This document shows, in pieces, positions 8,893-17,287 of a stretch of DNA of 64,000 nucleotides. How positions within the stretch are numbered: position 1 is the stretch's first letter; each line of letters begins with the position of its first letter. The position numbers were made by a program, and so were the translations under genes. Under the pieces are notes generated by a model. That model saw nothing but the letters and a program-made list of their open reading frames with translations, did no database searches and had not been told where the DNA came from. Source of the stretch: JAHEJN01 sp963787285 (GTDB taxonomy: Bacteria; Actinomycetota; Acidimicrobiia; Acidimicrobiales; JAHEJN01); NCBI GenBank assembly GCA_963787285.1, contig CAWBCM010000003.1, positions 124,001 through 188,000 on the forward strand, in the 5' to 3' direction.

Positions 8893-10010
8893 TGAAGGTC
8901 ATGACCATCTTGGGCACGCGGCCGGAGATCATTCGACTCAGTCGTGTGATCGCTCGTCTCCACGACATGCCTGGCGTCGAGCAGGTCGTCGTACACACCG
9001 GCCAGAACTACGACTACGAGCTCAACGAGATCTTTTTCGAAGACCTCGGCGTGCAGGCTCCCGACATCTTTCTCAACGTGGCTCGGGAGAGCCTGGGTCA
9101 GACCTACGGCGACATTCTCGCGTACTCCGAAGCCGCCATCATCGAGGAGGAGCCCGACGCTGTCCTCGTGCTTGGTGACACGAATTCGGCGATAGCTGCG
9201 ATCATCGCCAAGCGCCGGCACATCCCGGTCTTTCACATGGAGGCGGGCAATCGCAGTTTCGACTCGAACGTGCCAGAAGAAGTGAATCGACGGATTGTGG
9301 ATCACACCGCCGATTTCAACCTGGTGTACACCGAGCATGCCAGGCGCAATCTGTTGTCGGAAGGGCTTTCGGCCCGCAGGATCTATCTCACTGGCTCGCC
9401 GATGAAGGAGGTGCTCGACCATCAGCGGGATCGGATCGAAGCGTCCTCGGCAACACGTGACCTCGGGTTGTCGGCCGATGAGTACTTCCTGGTGTCGGCC
9501 CACCGCGAGGAAAATGTCGACAACCCCGTACGGCTCGGCCTTCTTCTCGAAAGTCTTCGTGCGCTCCACCTCGAGCACCGCTTCCCGGTGCTGGTCTCGC
9601 TTCACCCCCGGACGAAGGCGCGAATGGAGAGTCTCGGTTTCACCGACGGCGACGGCGTGATCTTCCACGCCCCCTTTGGCTTCAGTGCCTATTGCCGGCT
9701 TCAGCTCGATGCAGCGTGTGTGCTCTCCGACAGCGGCACGATCACCGAGGAATCGGCCATCCTCGACTTCCCTGCGGTATCGATTCGGGATTCGATCGAA
9801 CGTCCCGAAGGGCTGGACACTGGTTCGATCATCCTGTGCGGCCTCGACGCCGAATCGATCTCCCTCGCCGTCAACGCCCGTCTGAACGATCCTCGTCAGA
9901 CATCGGTTCCCGCCGAATACCTCATCCACGACTGCTCTCGCCGAACCGTGAATCTCATCGTTGGCCTCACCGGCCGAAACGACTTCTGGTCCGGCTATCA
10001 CCCTCGTTGA
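8892..10010 (+). CDS. fnlC: UDP-N-acetylglucosamine 2-epimerase family protein (FnlC/CapG-like)
   Basis: A 372-residue non-hydrolysing 2-epimerase of the WecB fold. It opens with MKVMTILGTRPEIIRL, contains HTGQNYDYELNEIFF and HMEAGNR, and has the SDSGTITEESAILDFP site that binds the UDP diphosphate. Position after fnlA and fnlB indicates the last step, conversion of UDP-L-talo/pneumosamine to UDP-L-FucNAc, and not ManNAc synthesis. The start ATG 8892 overlaps the fnlB stop. Its last 44 bases overlap the 3' end of the convergent flippase gene, so the two mRNAs are antisense to each other at their ends. Confidence 0.9.
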   Translation: MKVMTILGTRPEIIRLSRVIARLHDMPGVEQVVVHTGQNYDYELNEIFFEDLGVQAPDIFLNVARESLGQTYGDILAYSEAAIIEEEPDAVLVLGDTNSAIAAIIAKRRHIPVFHMEAGNRSFDSNVPEEVNRRIVDHTADFNLVYTEHARRNLLSEGLSARRIYLTGSPMKEVLDHQRDRIEASSATRDLGLSADEYFLVSAHREENVDNPVRLGLLLESLRALHLEHRFPVLVSLHPRTKARMESLGFTDGDGVIFHAPFGFSAYCRLQLDAACVLSDSGTITEESAILDFPAVSIRDSIERPEGLDTGSIILCGLDAESISLAVNARLNDPRQTSVPAEYLIHDCSRRTVNLIVGLTGRNDFWSGYHPR

Positions 10011-11289
10011 CCTCGGTATCGCTGTCCCGGCTGCCGGTGTGGCCTGTCTGACCCATCGACATCTGTCGCAGCGAGCGGCCCGTTGCCAGGGCCATGCCGA
10101 CCATCGCAACCGCAAAGCCGGCTATCTGAGCGATTTCGACTCGACGGAAGGCTTCTACGGGTAGAGCGAGCGCGATCGCGAAAGCGACGATGCCCAGAAT
10201 CCAGGCGGCCGCCGACCACGTGGGACGTCCGCTGGCGACGAGGGTGAGGGAAAACAGAATGGCGAGCATGGAGAGGGCGTTCGCTCCGCTGAGCAGCGCC
10301 ATGTCGAGGGCGCCGAGCGTGTCGGCAAAGAGAATGTCGACAGCAAGCGGGCCGAGGAGCGCCGATCCTGCGACGGTCACGATCCCAAAGGCGCCGACGG
10401 CAAGGGCGAGGCGTTTGGTGGAGTCGGCCAGCTGAGCACTCTCGCCGTTGGCCACCATCCTCGTACGAGACGGGAGGATGGAGATCTTCACCGCTTGGAA
10501 CAGCAACAAGGGGAGCCGGGCAAGCACGAGACCATTGAGAAATCGTCCGGGCTCACCAGCGAGGTCGCTCAGAACGGAAACAGCCACTGGCCCGACGTTG
10601 AGCAGGAACGATTCCGAGAGTGCCATGACAAGGAGCAGTCGGACGTTGCGACCGAGTTCCTGGCGTTCGACCGGCGGGCCATCTTGGGCGAATGGGCGAC
10701 GGCCGATGGCCGTTGCGATTGCCGCAGCGAAGAAACTGACCGCAATGAGACCCGCATAGGCGCTGGCCGCCGTTGTTCCGACGGCCATGAGCACGACCAC
10801 CCCGGCGACACGAGCCGATCCCTCGGTGATGAGGGATGCGCCGTAGGGACCAAAGCGAGAGCGTCCAGCGACGAGGCCCCGGTACACCTCGGTGAGCATG
10901 AAGGCCACGAGTGAGAGGAGGAGAGCGACGAAGAGCCAAGCATCGTTGTCGATCAGCTGATCCAGGCCGAGGAACCACCATGCGGTGAGGAGCGCGCAAA
11001 GGGCGACAACAGTTCTCATACCGATTCTCAGAGAACTCGCGAGGACAGGTTTACTACCAAGACCTCGAGCGGCCCGATGTGAGGTGGCACGGGACAGCGC
11101 TTGTTCCAGGGGCTGGAAGACGCCGGCGCCCAAGAGGGCGACCAGTCCCCACACCACAGCCAGGTCGCCGTATGAGCCGTCGGACAGATTGCGGCTCGCG
11201 AGCGCCAGATACACGTACGTCAGGGCGCCGTTCATGACCAGGCCTGCTCCCAACGGAGCAGTGCCGAGGGGAAGGCCCGTGCGACTCAC
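9967..11289 (-). CDS. Oligosaccharide flippase, Wzx/MOP-superfamily membrane protein
   Basis: A 440-residue polytopic protein with about twelve hydrophobic segments, starting GLVMNGALTYVYLALASRNLS and including the QPLEQALSR region typical of actinobacterial Wzx-like proteins. It probably moves lipid-linked glycan units across the membrane. The start is GTG 11289, overlapping the stop of the upstream methyltransferase (GTGA), so translation is likely coupled. The charged C-terminal tail overlaps the end of fnlC by 44 bases. Family membership rests on topology and general similarity; the substrate is unknown. Confidence 0.75.
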   Translation of the reverse strand: MSRTGLPLGTAPLGAGLVMNGALTYVYLALASRNLSDGSYGDLAVVWGLVALLGAGVFQPLEQALSRATSHRAARGLGSKPVLASSLRIGMRTVVALCALLTAWWFLGLDQLIDNDAWLFVALLLSLVAFMLTEVYRGLVAGRSRFGPYGASLITEGSARVAGVVVLMAVGTTAASAYAGLIAVSFFAAAIATAIGRRPFAQDGPPVERQELGRNVRLLLVMALSESFLLNVGPVAVSVLSDLAGEPGRFLNGLVLARLPLLLFQAVKISILPSRTRMVANGESAQLADSTKRLALAVGAFGIVTVAGSALLGPLAVDILFADTLGALDMALLSGANALSMLAILFSLTLVASGRPTWSAAAWILGIVAFAIALALPVEAFRRVEIAQIAGFAVAMVGMALATGRSLRQMSMGQTGHTGSRDSDTEVNEGDSRTRSRFGR

Positions 11290-12203
11290 GTCCGGCGTGT
11301 TGCGATGGCCACGAGTTCGTTGCCTCGTCCTCGTTGCGCCTGGAGTCGTCGAGGCAGCCCGGTGAGGATCCCGAATATCCGGACCGCCGCCATTCCACGT
11401 GATGCGGAAACCTGCTCGACGCTCAGCGACAATGCCTCACCATCGGATTGGTCCGGTACCGCCGGACGTCGCAGTCCTCCCTTGGCTCGCACGAATGCGG
11501 CGATCACCTTCAGCCAGTGGTCGGGCTCCTCGGTGCTGAAGATCGCGTCCACCTGCCAGCCGGCCTGTTCCAATGCCGCCCGCAGACTCGGCGCTGAGAA
11601 GAGTCGAAGATGGGCCCGCGAGTAATTCGGAGACCAGCCTCTTGCCACACGGTGCTCGAGGCTTCCTGCGTTCGGTGTCCCGAGCAGAAGACGGCCGCCG
11701 GGCCTGGTGTGTTCGGCCGCTTGGGTCAGAAACTCGACTGGATCCAGCACGTGTTCGATCACGTGCCACGTCGCAACGACATCAAAAGGTGATTCACCGG
11801 TGAGTTCTGTGGATTCGAACGTGCCGCGTATGACGGGGACGCCACGCCTGCCCACCACCTCGGCAAGCACGGCCGAGTCTTCGATCGCCACCACATCGAA
11901 GCCGGCCTTGGACGCGGCTTCGGCGAAGAAGCCATCGCCTGGTCCGACCTCGAGAAGCCGGCCGCCCGATGCGATCGAGGAGAGGATGTCCAGCCGATAC
12001 GCAGTTGCGTTGTCGCTGAGCGCGAGCGCAAACGGGGTGAGACACGCAGGGTCGGTCGACTGGTACCAATCGTGCTGCGCCTCGGAGAAGCGAGTATCGA
12101 GATCAGCGAGCGAACGTTGCTCCTCGTGGCCGCAACGGATGCAGCGCCGATACGGCCCGCCCGATGTCTCGGCGATGTCGGCCCATTGATGGTGGCAGCT
12201 CAT
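11286..12203 (-). CDS. Class I SAM-dependent methyltransferase with N-terminal zinc-binding motif
   Basis: A 305-residue protein. The N-terminus has CHHQW and CIRCGHEEQ, suggesting a small metal-binding region. The SAM-binding motif LLEVGPGDGFFAEAA and the motif ATWHVIEHVLDPVEFL identify a class I methyltransferase of the type common in sugar gene clusters. ATG 12203 is preferred over the longer 12239 start because GAGGGAG lies just upstream. It sits between a GT4 enzyme and a flippase and probably methylates a glycan or a lipid-linked sugar; the exact acceptor is not known. Confidence 0.8.
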   Translation of the reverse strand: MSCHHQWADIAETSGGPYRRCIRCGHEEQRSLADLDTRFSEAQHDWYQSTDPACLTPFALALSDNATAYRLDILSSIASGGRLLEVGPGDGFFAEAASKAGFDVVAIEDSAVLAEVVGRRGVPVIRGTFESTELTGESPFDVVATWHVIEHVLDPVEFLTQAAEHTRPGGRLLLGTPNAGSLEHRVARGWSPNYSRAHLRLFSAPSLRAALEQAGWQVDAIFSTEEPDHWLKVIAAFVRAKGGLRRPAVPDQSDGEALSLSVEQVSASRGMAAVRIFGILTGLPRRLQAQRGRGNELVAIATRRT

Positions 12204-12261
12204 GGGGCTCCCTCGGGTGGAACGGACGGACAACGCCACGATAAAGCTGCGGCGATTCGGT

Positions 12262-13461
12262 TCATGCTCGGGTTGCCTCGATCGCTCTCAGAAAACGCTC
12301 GACTGCGTGGTCCCACTCACAGAGTTCCTCGATCGTGTGCCGCGCGCGTCGGCCGGCTTCGACTCGATCCATCGGATTTTCCAACCAGCTCTCGATCCGT
12401 TCGACGAACTGCTCGCCGGGAGCAGCGTAGGTGACCCCCCGGCCCTCGGGAATCATCGCTTGCATCCCATCGAGCCGAGTGCAAACCGTCGGGATTCCGC
12501 ACCCTGCGTATTGCACGACCTTGCTGGGTAGCGCACAGTTTGCGACGAGCTCTTCGGCGAACGGCGTCACAGCAACGTCGGCGAGCCGGAGATGGTCGGC
12601 CAATTCCTCGTAGTCGATCCATCCGGTGAAGATGACCTGATCGCCCATCCCGAGGTCGTCGACGACGCTGCGCAGCTCCGGTTCCGCCTCGCCACCTCCC
12701 ACGAACATGATCCGGGTTGATGGCCGGCGCTCCAGCACCGGAACGAGGCGCTCGAGAAGCCAGTCGAGCCCGGCGAATCGATAGAGGGTGCCCATGTACT
12801 GCACGACTTCGGACGTTTCATCGAGGCCGTAGCGCTCCAGCAACGCCTGCGGCTTGGCGCCCGGCGAGAAACGCTCCAGGTCGAGGCCCGGGTAGTCGAC
12901 GCTTACGGTGTCCGGGTTCGCCCCGTTCTCGATGATGTAGCGGGCAAGTGCATGATTGTTGGCCGACACGGCATCAGCACGTCGATAGATGAATCGCTCC
13001 GCTCGCTTGATCAGCGAAGCAAAGATGGTCGGCCGAAGGCGGTGTGAGATGTCGAGCGCTCTGAACAACACCGGTACGCCGAATCGGTGGGCCACCATGA
13101 GCGCTTGCCAACCGTTGGTCGGAACTGCGTAGAGCACGACGGCATCGAATGGCCTTTGTCGAAGCGTGCGGACCAGTACTGGTACCTGGCTGAGGGACGC
13201 CACCAGACGGTCGAGAGGCGGTGGGAAAAGGCGGCCGGGTGTTATGACCAAGACCTCTGCACCGACGTGTGCTCGTTGGCGAACGATGGAGGTTCGAGTC
13301 CGCCAGTCGAACCATCGCCGAACACCCTTGCGCTCGCCCCCTTCCCCGAAGTCGATGAACGTGACGTCGTGGCCGGCTAGTGAGAGCAGCTCAGGGATGT
13401 CGTGCATTTCGTAGACGACCTTGTCCCGATAGCTGACCTCGTGTACGAACAGCAAGCGCAT
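12262..13461 (-). CDS. Glycosyltransferase family 4
   Basis: A 399-residue GT-B enzyme. The N-terminus MRLLFVHEVSYRDKVVYEMHD resembles GT4 proteins with a short donor loop. The C-terminal domain contains YMGTLYRFAGLDWL, FVGGGEAEPEL and the nucleotide-sugar region KVVQYAGCGIPTVCT. The start ATG 13461 has a TAGGGT box 8 bases upstream and no Shine-Dalgarno sequence, so it is likely leaderless. It leads a minus-strand operon of glycosyltransferase, methyltransferase and flippase that converges on fnlABC. L-FucNAc is a plausible donor sugar, but this is inference from position. Confidence 0.83.
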   Translation of the reverse strand: MRLLFVHEVSYRDKVVYEMHDIPELLSLAGHDVTFIDFGEGGERKGVRRWFDWRTRTSIVRQRAHVGAEVLVITPGRLFPPPLDRLVASLSQVPVLVRTLRQRPFDAVVLYAVPTNGWQALMVAHRFGVPVLFRALDISHRLRPTIFASLIKRAERFIYRRADAVSANNHALARYIIENGANPDTVSVDYPGLDLERFSPGAKPQALLERYGLDETSEVVQYMGTLYRFAGLDWLLERLVPVLERRPSTRIMFVGGGEAEPELRSVVDDLGMGDQVIFTGWIDYEELADHLRLADVAVTPFAEELVANCALPSKVVQYAGCGIPTVCTRLDGMQAMIPEGRGVTYAAPGEQFVERIESWLENPMDRVEAGRRARHTIEELCEWDHAVERFLRAIEATRA

Positions 13462-13469
13462 CGCCGGCC

Positions 13470-13475
13470 ACCCTA
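13470..13475 (-). promoter_or_regulatory. Putative -10 box TAGGGT, leaderless start at 13461
   Basis: TAGGGT on the minus strand ends 8 bases before ATG 13461. The 236 bases from here to 13697 hold no other feature I can support. Confidence 0.5.
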
Positions 13476-13697
13476 GAGGTCGAAAGAGTGCGTGTGGGGA
13501 GCCCGTTCCAACCACCCGAAAAGGAGGTGACAGCGGCAGCGAGCGGATGGGCGTTGTCGCAGCCCGTACGCGGCGTGTTCGCCGGGTCGCTCCTGCCTGC
13601 GCTCACGACCCACGCGACGAAATCCGTGGCGATCTTCGCCTGGTCGATTCGACCGGAGTTGCACCACCGGCGACGGGTCGATGCCTGACCGATCGGC

Positions 13698-14468
13698 TCA
13701 GCCTCCTGAGTCACTGCTCAACGCTTTTGCACCCCCGGGCCCACCCTCGAAGCGGGGAAGCTCGATGTGGAGGCCCGACGCGAAGACGATGATGGCTCGC
13801 GCGGCAAGACGGGCGGCGGCGGCGGGCCCAGCCGATGACACGCCGTGGGTGCGTTCCCGCATCGGAATGCCGATCTCCCGGACGATGTAGCCGGCCCGCC
13901 CCGCGCTGATCATCGCCTCGTAGGTGTCACCGAGATAGTGCGCAGGAAACTGCCGGGAGAAGTGCCCGAGCAGTGGTTCGGAGATGACCCGGAAGCCCGA
14001 GCTTGCATCGGTGATGGGCGACCCGACCGCGCGAGACGCCGACCAGGCGAGGATGCGCATGGCAAATCTCCGGACGAACGAGACGCGCATGCCGGCGTCC
14101 TCGGATGCGAACCGGCTGCCCACCAGCAGGTGGGCGCCCGTCTCGTCGGCGGCTCGAAGCAGCCGATTCACGCTCTCGGGCGGATGCTGACCGTCGGCGT
14201 CGCACTGCACGATACGACGGAAGCCATGGTCGGCGGCGTAGCGGAAGCCGGCGCGCAGGGCGCCACCGACACCGAGGTTGATCGGCAGGACGAGAACGCT
14301 TGCCCCTGCGTCTGTGGCCACGCGGGCGGTGTCGTCGGAGGATCCGTCGTCGACCACGAGGACCGTGAAGTCGTGCCCGCAGAGGTCGGCGACCACCTTT
14401 CCCACCGACGCCGCCTCGTTCCAGGCGGGAACAATGACCAGGGTGGGGCTGGGATGGTCAGGACTCAT
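13698..14468 (-). CDS. Glycosyltransferase family 2, dolichyl-phosphate-mannose synthase-like
   Basis: A 256-residue GT2 enzyme. It starts with TLVIVPAWNEAASVGKVV, has the nucleotide-binding aspartates in VVDDGSSDDT and the DxD motif in QCDADGQHPP, and keeps the GSPITDASSGFRV segment typical of polyprenyl-phosphate glycosyltransferases. No C-terminal membrane helices are visible. It overlaps the upstream DUF2304 gene by 11 bases. This GT2-DUF2304 pair is common in actinobacteria, the small protein probably serving as the membrane partner. It likely charges a polyprenyl phosphate with a sugar for an envelope glycan. Confidence 0.85.
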   Translation of the reverse strand: MSPDHPSPTLVIVPAWNEAASVGKVVADLCGHDFTVLVVDDGSSDDTARVATDAGASVLVLPINLGVGGALRAGFRYAADHGFRRIVQCDADGQHPPESVNRLLRAADETGAHLLVGSRFASEDAGMRVSFVRRFAMRILAWSASRAVGSPITDASSGFRVISEPLLGHFSRQFPAHYLGDTYEAMISAGRAGYIVREIGIPMRERTHGVSSAGPAAAARLAARAIIVFASGLHIELPRFEGGPGGAKALSSDSGG

Positions 14469-14823
14469 CGATGGGCGAGCGGCCGGTCGGGGATTCCGCA
14501 CGGAGAAGCGCATGGGCCTCGGCGACATCTCGAAGTCGCTCGCTCAGCTGGGAGATGGCCATCGACAACTGCAGTGTGATGCCGAGCAGGAGAAGGGTTG
14601 CGACCGCGAGCAGCACACCTGTGGGCGACATCCCGAAGAAGTTGGCCACCGGCGCCACGAGCACCGTGAGCCCCGCGCCGAGAACACCGATCATGAAGAT
14701 CACGATCCACCCGAGCGTGTACCTCAGACTGAGCAGTGAGCGACGGGCCAACCCGGTGATGAGGAGGATGCCCAACGCGCCGCCGATCAGCAGGAGAAGC
14801 CCCTGGCGGACGGCGAAACTCAT
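14458..14823 (-). CDS. DUF2304 family small membrane protein
   Basis: A 121-residue protein with three hydrophobic segments (from about residues 8, 35 and 68) followed by a charged helical tail (SMAISQLSERLRDVAEAHALL), the typical DUF2304 layout. The family is usually encoded beside a GT2 glycosyltransferase, as here. No biochemical role is established. It probably anchors or aids the partner enzyme. The start ATG 14823 has TAAGGT 6 bases upstream and no Shine-Dalgarno sequence. Confidence 0.8.
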   Translation of the reverse strand: MSFAVRQGLLLLIGGALGILLITGLARRSLLSLRYTLGWIVIFMIGVLGAGLTVLVAPVANFFGMSPTGVLLAVATLLLLGITLQLSMAISQLSERLRDVAEAHALLRAESPTGRSPIDES

Positions 14824-14829
14824 GGCAGC

Positions 14830-14835
14830 ACCTTA
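14830..14835 (-). promoter_or_regulatory. Putative -10 box TAAGGT, leaderless start at 14823
   Basis: TAAGGT on the minus strand ends 6 bases before ATG 14823. Confidence 0.45.
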
Positions 14836-14914
14836 GCGGCCGGCGCCCACCGGCTCGGCGAACCGCGCCCCGACTCGGGGCGCGCGAGTGGGCAGCGGCG
14901 ATGGCGTCGGCTGG

Positions 14915-14920
14915 TACGGT
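14915..14920 (+). promoter_or_regulatory. Putative -10 box TACGGT, leaderless start at 14930
   Basis: TACGGT ends 9 bases before GTG 14930, and no Shine-Dalgarno sequence is present. It supports 14930 over the in-frame upstream GTG 14888. Confidence 0.45.
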
Positions 14921-14929
14921 CGGGCTCTC

Positions 14930-16504
14930 GTGACCAGCCTCGAGCGTGTTCTCCTCAGCCGATCGTCCGTCATCAGAGGGTTGACGTTGGTCGTCGCCGC
15001 CGCCATCGCGCTGGGAGCGTGGGCGGTCAGCTCCCCGATCGGGGCCAGCCCCGACGACGACTTCCACCTCCAGAGCATCTGGTGTTCGGGGGGCGATGCC
15101 CCCGAGCGTTGTGCCGACACAGCAGACCCCGGGACGGTCCAGGTTCCGTCGCAGATCGCCTTCATCCGCTGCTACCAGTTCAACGCGCAGGAGAGCGCCG
15201 GTTGCCTCGATGCCCAGCCCGGCTACGCCAGCGGCGAGCTCACGACGGTCGACCGGCGGACGAACCAGACGGCAAAGCTGTACCCGCCGGGCTACTACGC
15301 CTCGATGAGCCTGCTGGTCAGCGATGCGACCGTTCGCTCGGTGCTGGTCACGCGGTTCGCGAACATCGTGATCGCCATCATCGCGATCGGTGCCACGTTG
15401 CTGGCGATCGACACCGCCCGACGGCGGGCGTTGGCCACGGTCTGGCTGGTCACCGTCGTACCGCTCGGCGCCTTTCTCGTTGCGTCGAACAATCCCAGCG
15501 CGTGGGCGATCATCGGCGTGGGAACGTTCTGGGCCAGCTTCGATCGTTGGTGGGACGGGCCGGCCGGACGCAGCGCGGTCGCGGCAATGGCCGCGGCCAT
15601 CTTCTCGGCGCTGCTGGCAACCAATGCTCGGGCCGACGCCGCTGCGTACATCGCGCTCACCGTCGCTTCGGTGATGGCGCCCCAGGTCCTACGCTCGTGG
15701 CGAAGCATCATCAGGCGTTCCCCACTGCGACTGGTGTTCCCCGCTCTGGTCGTCGCCTGGTGCGGAATCGTGTTCCTCACCGCCGGCCAGGGTGACTCGA
15801 TCACCAGTGGCCTGGGCGCCAACAACACCCGCCCCAACGATGTCGATCTCTGGTTCGGCAATCTGATCCGTCTGCCCTACGTCTGGATCGGCTCCTTCGG
15901 CGTGTCACCGCCTGGCGGCCTCGGTTGGCTCGACACCCAGCTCCCCACCATGGCGTGGTTCCCCGCGCTCGGCTCGTTCATGGCGCTGATGGCGGCCGCA
16001 TGGCGCTATCGCGACCGTGACGTGTGGGTGAAGATCACCCCGCTGATCGTGACCCTGATCGTCCTCCCGATGTGGATTCTCGCCCGCACCGGCGTGCTCC
16101 TGCCCTCGTTCGTGCAGCCGCGCTACTTCCTTCCGCTGCTGTTCGTACTGGCCGGGTTCATCGTCATCCCGCTGTTCCGGGCCGAACCTGCGGCGCTCAT
16201 CGGCCGGCCGACCACCGTCATCGTCGTCGCCATGACGGTGGCCAACAGCATCGCCCTCCACACGAACATCCGCCGCTACGTGACCGGCGCCGACTTGAAC
16301 GCGCTCGACCTCGACCGCTCCATCGAATGGTGGTGGTGGAGCGGCGCCCCCACGCCGATGACCGTATGGGCCATCGGCACCGTGGCCTTTGCCTTCGCGG
16401 CCTTCAGCCTCGCCCAGGTGGGCACCGGCGGTGAGCGAGAGCCTCGGCTCGCCTCGTCGGGCACGCGATCGGCCCCGACCCCCGAATCCGACGTCCCGCT
16501 ATAG
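14930..16504 (+). CDS. DUF2142 domain-containing polytopic membrane protein
   Basis: A 524-residue protein with a first hydrophobic helix, then an extracytoplasmic segment (ASPDDDFHLQSIWC, and KLYPPGYYASMSLL), then about ten further helices including FVQPRYFLPLLFVLAGF. This layout, with an acidic motif after the first helix and a PRYFLPLL motif near the end, matches DUF2142 proteins, which are GT-C-like membrane proteins in envelope glycan clusters. It probably transfers a sugar from a polyprenyl phosphate on the outer face of the membrane. The start is GTG 14930, supported by a -10 box. Confidence 0.78.
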   Translation: MTSLERVLLSRSSVIRGLTLVVAAAIALGAWAVSSPIGASPDDDFHLQSIWCSGGDAPERCADTADPGTVQVPSQIAFIRCYQFNAQESAGCLDAQPGYASGELTTVDRRTNQTAKLYPPGYYASMSLLVSDATVRSVLVTRFANIVIAIIAIGATLLAIDTARRRALATVWLVTVVPLGAFLVASNNPSAWAIIGVGTFWASFDRWWDGPAGRSAVAAMAAAIFSALLATNARADAAAYIALTVASVMAPQVLRSWRSIIRRSPLRLVFPALVVAWCGIVFLTAGQGDSITSGLGANNTRPNDVDLWFGNLIRLPYVWIGSFGVSPPGGLGWLDTQLPTMAWFPALGSFMALMAAAWRYRDRDVWVKITPLIVTLIVLPMWILARTGVLLPSFVQPRYFLPLLFVLAGFIVIPLFRAEPAALIGRPTTVIVVAMTVANSIALHTNIRRYVTGADLNALDLDRSIEWWWWSGAPTPMTVWAIGTVAFAFAAFSLAQVGTGGEREPRLASSGTRSAPTPESDVPL

Positions 16505-16505
16505 T
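16500..16505 (+). promoter_or_regulatory. Putative -10 box TATAGT before 16517
   Basis: TATAGT matches the actinobacterial -10 pattern and ends 11 bases before ATG 16517, leaving at most a very short leader. It overlaps the end of the DUF2142 gene. Confidence 0.45.
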
Positions 16506-16516
16506 TCGTTGGCTGT

Positions 16517-17287
16517 ATGCGACCCCTGATCGTTCACTACCACCTGTTCAAGAACGCAGGGACCTCGGTCGAAGCAGTCCTCGAGTCGAACTTCGGATCG
16601 CGATGGAAGTCCTATGACACCGACGATCCGGCCGGCAGTGTCGCACCCTCCACCGTCGTCGAGATGGCCCGGTCCGACCCGGAGATGATCGCCTTCTCGT
16701 CGCACCAGCTTCGACCTCCGCTGCCGGTGATCGACGGGGCCGTCGTGATCCCCGTCGTCTTCCTCCGCCACCCGCTCGACCGGATGCAGTCGGTGTACGA
16801 CTTCGACCGGCGCCGCGGGCCGGTGACCCCCGCCGGAGTCGTGGCGGCCGAGCACGCGCTGTCGGGTTATGTCGACGTGATGCTCGAACGCAACGCCCAC
16901 CACGTCCGGAACTTCCACGTACGCACACTCACCGATCTGCGCGACCCCACCACCGGGAAGCGCATCGCCACCGACGAGGAGGACTTCGGTCGCGCCGTGC
17001 GCTTCATCGAGTCACTCCCCGCGGTCGGAATCGTCGAGCGGTACGAGGAGTCGTGGCTCGGACTGGCCGCGATCGTGCGGATGGTCCATCCCGGGTTCTT
17101 CGTGCGCCCCGCCCACTCGAATGCCGATCCCACCCGGCCCGAGTCCCTCGAGGCGCGGCTCGACCGCATGCGGAGCCGACTGGGCGACGAGCGCTTCGAG
17201 CGGTTGCAGGAGGCGAATCGACTCGATCTCGCGCTCTACGGGATCGCCATCGCCCGCTTCGAGCTCCGCGAACCGACCGACGCATGA
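16517..17287 (+). CDS. Sulfotransferase family 2-like protein
   Basis: A 256-residue soluble protein. YHLFKNAGTSVE is the 5'-phosphosulfate-binding loop of PAPS-dependent sulfotransferases, and FLRHPLDRMQSVYDF is the 3'-phosphate-binding segment. The sequence resembles uronyl or heparan 2-O-sulfotransferase-like bacterial proteins. It probably sulfates a sugar of the surface glycan. It overlaps the next gene, which also starts with a sulfotransferase domain, by four bases (ATGA). Confidence 0.82.
   Translation: MRPLIVHYHLFKNAGTSVEAVLESNFGSRWKSYDTDDPAGSVAPSTVVEMARSDPEMIAFSSHQLRPPLPVIDGAVVIPVVFLRHPLDRMQSVYDFDRRRGPVTPAGVVAAEHALSGYVDVMLERNAHHVRNFHVRTLTDLRDPTTGKRIATDEEDFGRAVRFIESLPAVGIVERYEESWLGLAAIVRMVHPGFFVRPAHSNADPTRPESLEARLDRMRSRLGDERFERLQEANRLDLALYGIAIARFELREPTDA

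Noticed and set aside
13391..13714. Minus-strand frame of 107 codons between two glycosyltransferase genes
   Set aside because: It partly overlaps the GT4 gene and shows no recognisable motif.
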